A stretch of DNA of 7,602 bases, from NCBI GenBank assembly GCA_017629395.1, contig JAGBXH010000133.1, positions 1-7,602 on the forward strand. Reading direction: 5' to 3'. Source of the stretch: Clostridia bacterium (GTDB lineage: Bacteria; Bacillota; Clostridia; Oscillospirales; CAG-272). The position numbers and the translations under genes are program-made. How positions within the stretch are numbered: the first letter of the stretch is position 1; each line of letters begins with the position of its first letter. The notes under the pieces are model-generated. The model did not search any database, was not told where the DNA came from, and saw nothing but the letters and a program-made list of their open reading frames with translations. Below are positions 1-5,719 of this stretch, piece by piece.

Positions 1-27
1 AATTTATGCAACCCTACAAACATTGAA

Positions 28-64
28 AAATCCCGGTTTTGCGCTTGCAAAATCGGGATTTTTT
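28..64 (+). terminator. Intrinsic terminator of the gene upstream of the window
   Basis: Two 15-base arms (28-42 and 47-61) pair perfectly except for one G-T wobble, around a 4-base loop (GCTT), and the right arm runs into a T tract ending at 64. This is a classic rho-independent terminator. The gene it serves lies left of the window; bases 1-27 contain nothing I can identify. The right arm and loop also carry the likely -35 element of the next promoter. Confidence 0.85.
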
Positions 65-73
65 CGGTATGAT
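45..73 (+). promoter_or_regulatory. Likely sigma-A promoter of the oxidoreductase operon
   Basis: TTGCAA at 45-50 (4 of 6 matches to the -35 consensus) is separated by exactly 17 bases from TATGAT at 68-73 (5 of 6 matches to the -10 consensus). Transcription would start near 80, leaving a leader of about 60 bases before the ATG at 141. The -35 lies inside the upstream terminator hairpin. The same TTGCAA and the same 17-base spacing occur at the second promoter of the window, which supports the call. Confidence 0.55.
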
Positions 74-127
74 ATAGGTGTAAAAATGCGGCGATTTGAA
101 GGTCGCTCAAACAAAAATCTCTCAAAC

Positions 128-133
128 GGAGGA
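128..133 (+). promoter_or_regulatory. Ribosome binding site that sets the oxidoreductase start
   Basis: GGAGGA lies 7-8 bases before the ATG at 141. The same frame is open back to a TTG at 96, which would add 15 residues, but that extension has no Shine-Dalgarno, contains this one, and would push the Rossmann glycine motif unusually far from the N-terminus. The ATG at 141 is therefore preferred. Confidence 0.85.
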
Positions 134-140
134 TAAAAAC

Positions 141-1223
141 ATGAAAAAGCTCAGAATTGGTATCATCGGTTGCGGCGGTATTGCAAACGGCAAGCACATG
201 CCCTCGCTCAAAAAGCTGTCTACTGTAGAATTGGTTGCATTCTGCGACATCATCGAGCAGAGAGCAATTGACGCAAAGGCAAAGTACGGCACGCCCGATG
301 CTGTTGTTTACACGGATTACAAGGAGCTCTTGAAGGACGAGACCATTGACGTTGTTCACGTCTGCACCCCCAACCGTTCCCACTCCTTTATTACTGTGGA
401 TGCGCTGGAGGCAGGCAAGCACGTTATGTGCGAAAAGCCCATGGCGATCAATTCCGAGGAAGCAAAGAAGATGCTGGACGCTGCCGCTCGCACGGGCAAG
501 AAGCTGACCATCGGTTACCAGAGCCGCCAGTCTATGGGGGCAAAGTACCTCAAGAAAGAGGCTGAGGACGGCACGTTTGGTGAGATCTACTACGCAAAGG
601 CAACCGCGCTGCGCCGCAGAGCCGTTCCCACCTGGGGCGTATTTTTGAACGAATACGAGCAGGGTGGCGGTCCTCTGATCGACATCGGTACGCACTCGCT
701 TGACCTGACCCTTTGGATCATGGATAACTATAAGCCCAAGTACTGCGTTGGTACGGCTTATCACAAGCTCAACAAGGACACCAACCAGGGCAACGCATGG
801 GGCAACTGGGATCCCGATAAGTTCACCGTTGAGGACAGCGCATTCGGATTTGTCGTCATGGAGAACGGCGCAACCATCAATCTGGAGTCTGCATGGGCAC
901 TCAACATGATCGACGTGCGCGAGGCTACCACGCTGGTTTGCGGCACCAAGGCAGGCGGTGACCTGTATGACGGCGTGCGCATCAACGGCATTCGCAACAA
1001 CAGCCAGTACGTGCTGCGCCCCACGCTCAATCCCCAGGGTGCTGCATTCTACGAGGGTGCAAGTGCGGGCGACCCCGCATCGGTTGAGGCTGCACAGTGG
1101 ATCAACGCGATCCTGACGGATACCGATCCTTGCGTGCTTCCCGAGCAGGCATACACGGTTACCCGCATTCTGGAGGGTATTTACGAGTCTGCCAAGACCG
1201 GCAAGCCCTACTACTTTGACTAA
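141..1223 (+). CDS. Gfo/Idh/MocA-family sugar oxidoreductase
   Basis: A predicted cytosolic NAD(P)-dependent dehydrogenase of 360 residues that oxidises or reduces a hydroxyl/keto group of a sugar, sugar derivative or inositol. The N-terminal Rossmann fold begins at once, with the dinucleotide motif GIIGCGGIA at residues 7-15. The family hallmark EKP (98-100) supplies the catalytic lysine K99, and DIGTHSLD (191-198) supplies the D-x3-H pair D191/H195 that, with the lysine, forms the active site in inositol dehydrogenase-type enzymes. The C-terminal half is the usual alpha/beta substrate domain. Length is typical. There is no signal peptide, unlike the Tat-exported glucose-fructose oxidoreductases. 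It is followed after 14 bases by an epimerase-like gene, so the two are probably co-expressed and share a pathway. The exact substrate cannot be read from sequence; related members act on myo-inositol, keto-sugars, or the C3 hydroxyl of glycosides. Confidence 0.93.
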   Translation: MKKLRIGIIGCGGIANGKHMPSLKKLSTVELVAFCDIIEQRAIDAKAKYGTPDAVVYTDYKELLKDETIDVVHVCTPNRSHSFITVDALEAGKHVMCEKPMAINSEEAKKMLDAAARTGKKLTIGYQSRQSMGAKYLKKEAEDGTFGEIYYAKATALRRRAVPTWGVFLNEYEQGGGPLIDIGTHSLDLTLWIMDNYKPKYCVGTAYHKLNKDTNQGNAWGNWDPDKFTVEDSAFGFVVMENGATINLESAWALNMIDVREATTLVCGTKAGGDLYDGVRINGIRNNSQYVLRPTLNPQGAAFYEGASAGDPASVEAAQWINAILTDTDPCVLPEQAYTVTRILEGIYESAKTGKPYYFD

Positions 1224-1237
1224 GAGGATAATTTAAC

Positions 1238-2206
1238 ATGAAAATCAGCGTACTTGCAAATTTATACGGACAAAAATCTCTTGACGAGGCTCTCTCGATC
1301 ATCACGGGTCTTGGCGTGCACACCGTAGAGCTGGGCGCGGGCGGATACCCCGGCAAGGCTCATTGCAATCCCGCAGAGCTGCTGGCAGACCCTGCCAAGT
1401 ATGACGAGTTTATCGCCACTCTGAAAAAGTATGATGTCAGCGTTTGCGCGCTGGCTTGCCACGGCAACGCCGTGCATCCCGATCCCGAAATTGCCGCATC
1501 CTTTGACAAGGATTTCCGCGAGGCTGTTCTGCTGGCAGAGAAGATGGGCATTGACACCGTCATCACCTTCTCGGGCTGCCCCGGTGACGCACCCGGTGCA
1601 AAGTACCCCAACTGGGTGACCTGCCCCTGGCCCGATGATTTCCTCAAGATCCTTGACTGGCAGTGGAACGAGGTACTGATCCCTTACTGGAAGGAAGCAG
1701 GCGCGTTTGCCAAGGCACACGGTGTGGATCACATCGCATTTGAAATGCACCCCGGCTTCTGCGTGTACAATCCCGAAACGTTGCTTAAGCTGCGCGCAGC
1801 GGTTGGCGACGTGATCGGTGCAAACTTTGACCCCTCTCACCTTGTATGGCAGGGCATGGATCCCGTGGCTGCCATTCGTGAGCTTCAGGGTGCGATCTAC
1901 CACTTCCACGCAAAGGACACCAAGATCGACAAGTACAACACCGCCAAGAACGGCGTGCTGGACACCAAGCACTACGGCGACGAGATCCACCGCGCGTGGG
2001 TATTCCGCACCGTGGGATATGGCAACGGCGAGACCTATTGGAGAGATATGGTTTCCAATCTGCGCCTTGTGGGCTATGACCGCGTGCTGTCCATTGAGCA
2101 TGAGGACAGCCTGATGAGCATTGACGAGGGTCTTGCAAAGGCTGTTGCGTTCTTGAAGGACATCTGTATCTACGAGCCCAAGCCGGGCACTATGAGCTGG
2201 GCGTGA
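1238..2206 (+). CDS. Sugar isomerase/epimerase-like TIM-barrel enzyme
   Basis: A predicted cytosolic metal-dependent enzyme of 322 residues in the xylose isomerase-like/AP endonuclease 2 superfamily, usually labelled sugar phosphate isomerase/epimerase. It starts at ATG 1238 with AGAGGA nine bases upstream. Likely metal ligands fall on successive barrel strands: E169 in FEMHPGF, D198 and H201 in NFDPSHL, H222/H224 in YHFHAKDT, and E287 in SIEHED; E31 (VELGAGG) and H75 sit near the barrel mouth. Relatives include D-tagatose 3-epimerase, IolE-like dehydratases and the lyases that open 3-keto-glycosides. The tight pairing with a Gfo/Idh/MocA dehydrogenase suggests it acts on that enzyme's keto product or makes its substrate. 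Substrate and reaction type (isomerisation, epimerisation or elimination) remain open. Lys codons are almost all AAG and Leu is often CTG/CTT here and in the preceding gene, hinting at good expression. Confidence 0.9.
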   Translation: MKISVLANLYGQKSLDEALSIITGLGVHTVELGAGGYPGKAHCNPAELLADPAKYDEFIATLKKYDVSVCALACHGNAVHPDPEIAASFDKDFREAVLLAEKMGIDTVITFSGCPGDAPGAKYPNWVTCPWPDDFLKILDWQWNEVLIPYWKEAGAFAKAHGVDHIAFEMHPGFCVYNPETLLKLRAAVGDVIGANFDPSHLVWQGMDPVAAIRELQGAIYHFHAKDTKIDKYNTAKNGVLDTKHYGDEIHRAWVFRTVGYGNGETYWRDMVSNLRLVGYDRVLSIEHEDSLMSIDEGLAKAVAFLKDICIYEPKPGTMSWA

Positions 2207-3060
2207 TGATGCGTAAAAGCTTGATTGTTTTGACTCTCTGCCTGCTTTTGACGCTTGTGCTGTGCTCTTGCGATATGCAGGGCTTGGTGGGCGAGCTGCA
2301 GGGGGAAAAGCCTGCGGATCAAACCGTGGGACTTGGCGGCTTTGCCGGTGCTATGGAGATCATCGGAACCGATGAGAACGGCAATTATATCGCCAAGGGC
2401 GAGAACGGTACCTATGTTGTGAACGGTGATGCGTTTTTCGATGGCGAAGGCAGCTTTTCCGTGATCATTGGCGGCAACGGATCGTTTCAGTATGAAGTAA
2501 GCATAGCCGATCCCTTGTCCGAGGTTGACGCATACGAGGCGGATGCCTTCGTGCCCACCGATAAGGAAACCGATTACGTCAAGATCACGGTGCGCGACTA
2601 CGGTGAGATCGTGATCCGTCTGCACGCAAGATACGCGCCCGCTACGGTTGAACACTTCAAAAAGCTGGTGGGGCAGGGCTTTTATGACGGACTTGTATTC
2701 CATCGCATCATTCAGAACTTTATGATTCAGGGCGGCGGTTACGATGAGAGCGGTGAGCTGCATAAAACCGACGCTATCAAGGGTGAATTTGAAGCAAACG
2801 GCTTTAAGAACACCTTGAATCACGCACGCGGCGTCATTTCTATGGCGCGCGCGCAGGCAATGGACAGCGCATCCTCGCAGTTCTTTATCTGCGATACCGA
2901 TAACACGCGCTTGGACGGACAGTATGCTGCGTTTGGTGTGGTGGTTGCCGGTATGGAGGTTGTGGATGCGATCGCTGCTCTCAAGACCCAAGCAGGCGAT
3001 GCGCCCATATCTCCCGTCGTGATCGAAAGCATTACCTTCGTGTATCGCGACAAGAAATAA
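2206..3060 (+). CDS. Lipoprotein cyclophilin-type peptidyl-prolyl isomerase
   Basis: A surface-anchored foldase of 284 residues catalysing cis-trans isomerisation of X-Pro bonds in exported proteins. The N-terminus is a lipoprotein signal: RKS, a hydrophobic run, then the lipobox LCSC with the lipidated Cys at about residue 22. Residues 57-94 form a Gly/Asn-rich spacer with four short repeats. The cyclophilin domain runs from about 123 to the end, with FHRII (R167, catalytic Arg), NFMIQGGG (F172, M173, Q175), SMARA (M213, A214) and SQFFI (Q225, F227). The position of human CypA Trp121 is Arg (R235) in RLDGQYAAFG, and the His126 position is Tyr; substitutions at these sites are seen in bacterial cyclophilins. 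No convincing Shine-Dalgarno precedes it. The epimerase stop overlaps the ATG (TGATG, 2204-2208), so translation is probably coupled. GTG at 2203 and ATG at 2209 are alternative starts. A terminator follows directly. Confidence 0.93.
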   Translation: MMRKSLIVLTLCLLLTLVLCSCDMQGLVGELQGEKPADQTVGLGGFAGAMEIIGTDENGNYIAKGENGTYVVNGDAFFDGEGSFSVIIGGNGSFQYEVSIADPLSEVDAYEADAFVPTDKETDYVKITVRDYGEIVIRLHARYAPATVEHFKKLVGQGFYDGLVFHRIIQNFMIQGGGYDESGELHKTDAIKGEFEANGFKNTLNHARGVISMARAQAMDSASSQFFICDTDNTRLDGQYAAFGVVVAGMEVVDAIAALKTQAGDAPISPVVIESITFVYRDKK

Positions 3061-3074
3061 AAAGCAATAAAAAT

Positions 3075-3108
3075 GCAAAAATCCGCTCAAATTGGGCGGA
3101 TTTTTTGC
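3075..3108 (+). terminator. Intrinsic terminator ending the first operon
   Basis: Arms 3075-3088 and 3094-3108 pair (GCAAAAATCCGCTC against GGGCGGATTTTTTGC, one T-G wobble and one extra T) around the loop AAATT, with a six-T run (3101-3106) in the right arm. It begins 14 bases after the cyclophilin stop. Because A-rich bases precede and T-rich bases follow the GC core, it may have some activity in both directions, although no - strand gene needs it here. Confidence 0.88.
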
Positions 3109-3127
3109 GTATAAGGGGCTCCGCTTG

Positions 3128-3156
3128 TTGCAAAAATGAGAAAAACGTGATATAAT
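3128..3156 (+). promoter_or_regulatory. Strong sigma-A promoter of the second operon
   Basis: TTGCAA (3128-3133), a 17-base spacer and a perfect TATAAT (3151-3156) preceded by TG one base upstream (3148-3149), which makes an extended -10. Transcription should start near 3163, giving a leader of about 50 bases. The site lies just after the terminator of the first operon and upstream of the glycosidase gene. I see no clear operator palindrome around it. Confidence 0.78.
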
Positions 3157-3213
3157 AATGATATATTTACTGTTTGATATAGCCGTGAATTTGAAAAAAG
3201 AGAGGTATCTCCC

Positions 3214-4695
3214 ATGATCAGAATTCCCGTGTTTCCCGTAGGACAACAAATTTTTGAGGGCTGCAGCGTCACCGTGAATCAAAGAAAGGCAAAGCCGTAT
3301 CTTGCGCGTGTGTCTGCCATGCCGTTCAATCGCTCCTGGCCGGGGCATCAGCGTCCCGAGGAGCAGACAGAGCTTGCGGGCTTTGTTTCGTTCGAAGCCG
3401 ACGAGGCGGTCAGCATGACCGTGACCTGGCAAGCGCCGCCCAAAGAGGTGCTGGTGCGTCCGCTTTCGCGTGGCGTGCAGGTAAGGCTTGACGGCTGCAC
3501 CGCGTCCTTTACGTTGCCCGGCTGCGGACAATATACGGTGGAGGCGGACGGATGGCACGGTGCTTTGCACGTGTTTGTCAATCCCATCAAGCAGACCGAC
3601 GGCTTGCGTACCACCTACCGCTTTGCGGGGGGTGAGCACCATATCGGTTCGATCGAGCTGACCGATAACGATACTGTGTATATTGATGCGGGTGCGGTGG
3701 TATACGGCTCGTTTTATGCCATTTGTGCCGAGAATATCCGTATTCTCGGAAACGGCATCATTGACGGCAGCAAGGAAGAGCGCACGAGCGAGACGTCACT
3801 TCTGGCGTACGATTACGAAAAGCCCGTACCGCAGGATAAGCAGGGCATTCGTGCCTTTTTGCACGCACGCCGCGTGTTGCGCGGAAATTTGCGCTTTTAT
3901 CGCTGCAAAAACGTGTCAATTGAGGGCGTGGTCTGCCGTGACAGCGCATCCTTTTCCATTATTGCGGCGGGATGTGAGAATGTGTCGATTGAGAACGTCA
4001 AATGCATCGGCATGTGGCGGTACAACTCGGACGGTATCGATCTGTTCAACTGTACGGGCGTCAGCGTGCGCAATTGCTTCTTGCGCAACTTTGACGACTG
4101 CATGGTCATCAAGGGTATTTGCGGCTGGGATGATGTGCCCAATCGCAATATTACCGTAGAAGGATGCGTGCTGTGGTGCGATTGGGGCAGAGCACTGGAG
4201 ATCGGTGCGGAAACAAACGCGCCCGCGTTTTATCATATCGTGTTCTCGGATTGCGACGTCATCCACGGCTCTACCATGCAGCTGGATATTCAGCACCACA
4301 ACCGTGCCGAGATCCATCACGTCACCTTTGAAAACATTCGTGTCGAGTACACGCAGCATCAGCTGTCCGATCTGGGGCAGCAAAGCGATGAGCAGGAATA
4401 CCAAAACACGGATCCTGTGCGTCATCCCATTTTGCTCAACGTAGCATTGTACGATATGGGGTTGTTCGCCAAGGACGGGAAGCATGGCTGTGTGCACGAT
4501 ATTCTGTTCCGCGATATTTACGTGCTGACAGACGCCCCCATGCCTATGCCGATGTCCATTTTTGCAGGTCTTGACGAGCAGCATTCTGTCAAGGACGTGC
4601 GCATAGAGGGGCTGTACTTCAACAAAGAGCGCGTGACCGATGCAAACGCCAATTTCGTGATCGGTGCGCACGCATACAATATCAGTCTTAGCTGA
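3214..4695 (+). CDS. GH28-like parallel beta-helix glycosidase, intracellular
   Basis: A 493-residue protein, probably cytosolic because it has no signal peptide. Residues 1 to about 125 look like a beta-sandwich domain; from about 140 the repeating beta-strand pattern and IDAGAVVYGSF (157-167) mark a right-handed parallel beta-helix. Catalytic aspartates are visible: NSDGID (D273) and NFDD (D294, D295). Their 21/22-residue spacing equals that of Asp180/201/202 in Aspergillus niger polygalacturonase II, and differs from the 19 of GH49 dextranase/isopullulanase. The third GH28 motif GHG is replaced by WGRALEIGAE (324-333, R326 in place of His), and the RIK motif that binds the galacturonate carboxylate is missing; the comparable place reads MQLDI (355-359). 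So a glycosidase of clan GH-N seems likely but the substrate is probably not plain polygalacturonate. The start is ATG 3214, with AGAGG eight bases upstream. It is the first gene of the second operon. Confidence 0.82.
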   Translation: MIRIPVFPVGQQIFEGCSVTVNQRKAKPYLARVSAMPFNRSWPGHQRPEEQTELAGFVSFEADEAVSMTVTWQAPPKEVLVRPLSRGVQVRLDGCTASFTLPGCGQYTVEADGWHGALHVFVNPIKQTDGLRTTYRFAGGEHHIGSIELTDNDTVYIDAGAVVYGSFYAICAENIRILGNGIIDGSKEERTSETSLLAYDYEKPVPQDKQGIRAFLHARRVLRGNLRFYRCKNVSIEGVVCRDSASFSIIAAGCENVSIENVKCIGMWRYNSDGIDLFNCTGVSVRNCFLRNFDDCMVIKGICGWDDVPNRNITVEGCVLWCDWGRALEIGAETNAPAFYHIVFSDCDVIHGSTMQLDIQHHNRAEIHHVTFENIRVEYTQHQLSDLGQQSDEQEYQNTDPVRHPILLNVALYDMGLFAKDGKHGCVHDILFRDIYVLTDAPMPMPMSIFAGLDEQHSVKDVRIEGLYFNKERVTDANANFVIGAHAYNISLS

Positions 4696-4699
4696 ATAA

Positions 4700-4705
4700 A
4701 AGGAG
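4700..4705 (+). promoter_or_regulatory. Ribosome binding site that fixes a TTG start
   Basis: AAGGAG ends directly before a TTG at 4706, which is therefore too close to be used. The next in-frame TTG at 4715 lies nine bases after it, an ideal distance. No ATG or GTG is available in this part of the frame, so the hydrolase very probably starts at TTG 4715. Confidence 0.8.
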
Positions 4706-4714
4706 TTGACCGTA

Positions 4715-5701
4715 TTGAACGCATTGCATTATACCCTGATCGGTGCAGGGGCTGCTGCGGCTGCCATTGCCGTAGGTGCAGGGATTGCCGCACCGTATAT
4801 CCACAAGCTTTTTAAGAAATCCTTTGGGCGTGCAGGTGCCTTGTCCGATGGGCAGAATGCCTTTTTGGAGGGCTTGCGCAGCCATGGATTTGAAAAGCAG
4901 GTCGAGATTGTGAAAAGCGGCTGGGATAAGCTGGCAAGCGTCGATTATGAGAAGGTGTATATCACCTCGCACGACGGACATAAGCTTTGTGCCAAGCTGT
5001 ATGCGCCCCAAAGCCCTGCTGCAACCGTGATCTTGGTGCACGGCTATCACAGTAAATCCGAGATGGATTTCGGGTGTGTGTTTGCGTTTTACGCTGCGCG
5101 CGGTATTGCCATGCTGATGGTGGATCAGCGCGCACATGGCGAGAGCGAGGGTGCGTATCTGACCTTTGGTGCAAAAGAGCAGTATGATATCCGTGATTGG
5201 GCAAAATATCTGGTCAAGCGCTACGGAGAGCAGCACAGCATCATTCTGGACGGTGTTTCCATGGGCTGCGCCACCGTGCTGCTGGCATCGGCTCTGCCCG
5301 ATCTGCCGGTGCAGGTCAAGGCGGTCATCGGTGATTGCGGCTATTCCTCTGCCAAGGCGCAGATCAAGCAGGTCATCAAAGAGGATATGCATCTGCCTGC
5401 GGGCTTGGTCTATCCCGTGACCACGCTGCTTTGCAAGCTTTACGGCGGAGAGTATCTTGGCAAGGCGGACGTGGAAAGGGCAATGAAGCATGCAAAGCTG
5501 CCCACGCTGTTTGCCCACGGCGGGGGGGATGATTTTGTGCGCCCATATCACTCCGAGCGCTGCTATGCCGCCTGTGCCTCTTCGTATAAAAGATTGTGTA
5601 TTTTCGAGGGCTCGCCGCACGGGCTGAGCTATCTGGATCACAAAGAGGAATATGAAAAAGAGATCATTGCACTTTTGCGACATGCGGGAGTGTTGGATTG
5701 A
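4715..5701 (+). CDS. Membrane-anchored alpha/beta hydrolase
   Basis: A serine hydrolase of 328 residues, probably an esterase or acyl-hydrolase. Residues about 5-28 form one Ala/Gly/Ile-rich transmembrane segment without a lipobox or clear cleavage site; the Lys/Arg-rich stretch just after it (KLFKKSFGR) suggests by the positive-inside rule that the catalytic domain faces the cytoplasm. Fold landmarks are HG of the oxyanion loop (109-110, VHGYHSKSEMD), DQRAHGES (137-144), the nucleophile elbow GVSMG with S182, acid D273 in HGGGDDFV, and H302 in SPHGLSY, so the triad is complete. Layout resembles Bacillus subtilis YqkD-type hydrolases with an N-terminal anchor. The gene begins 19 bases after the GH28-like gene, so removal of ester groups from a sugar is possible, but nothing in the sequence proves the substrate. 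The start is TTG. Confidence 0.88.
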   Translation: MNALHYTLIGAGAAAAAIAVGAGIAAPYIHKLFKKSFGRAGALSDGQNAFLEGLRSHGFEKQVEIVKSGWDKLASVDYEKVYITSHDGHKLCAKLYAPQSPAATVILVHGYHSKSEMDFGCVFAFYAARGIAMLMVDQRAHGESEGAYLTFGAKEQYDIRDWAKYLVKRYGEQHSIILDGVSMGCATVLLASALPDLPVQVKAVIGDCGYSSAKAQIKQVIKEDMHLPAGLVYPVTTLLCKLYGGEYLGKADVERAMKHAKLPTLFAHGGGDDFVRPYHSERCYAACASSYKRLCIFEGSPHGLSYLDHKEEYEKEIIALLRHAGVLD

Positions 5702-5708
5702 CAATTTT

Positions 5709-5713
5709 GGAGG
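5709..5713 (+). promoter_or_regulatory. Ribosome binding site of the M3 lipoprotein gene
   Basis: A perfect GGAGG six bases before ATG 5720, lying in the 18-base gap after the hydrolase stop. Independent strong initiation within a shared transcript is likely. Confidence 0.8.
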
Positions 5714-5719
5714 ACCTGA

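Noticed and set aside
96..140. A 15-residue N-terminal extension of the oxidoreductase from TTG 96
   Set aside because: No ribosome binding site before 96, while GGAGG at 128-132 is ideally placed for ATG 141.
1262..2101. A 279-residue open frame on the - strand within the epimerase gene
   Set aside because: It lies wholly inside a well-supported gene and has no recognisable motif; treated as a shadow.
3200..3211. A small hairpin (GAGA/TCTC) covering the glycosidase ribosome binding site
   Set aside because: Only four base pairs around a four-base loop; too weak to claim regulation.
2170..3642. A 490-residue open frame on the - strand across the operon boundary
   Set aside because: It runs through a good + strand terminator and promoter and opposite two clear genes; its product shows no domain pattern.
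5522..5528. A run of seven G bases in the hydrolase gene as a possible frameshift or phase-variation site
   Set aside because: The frame is intact across it, encoding Gly-Gly-Gly before the catalytic Asp, and the tract is short.
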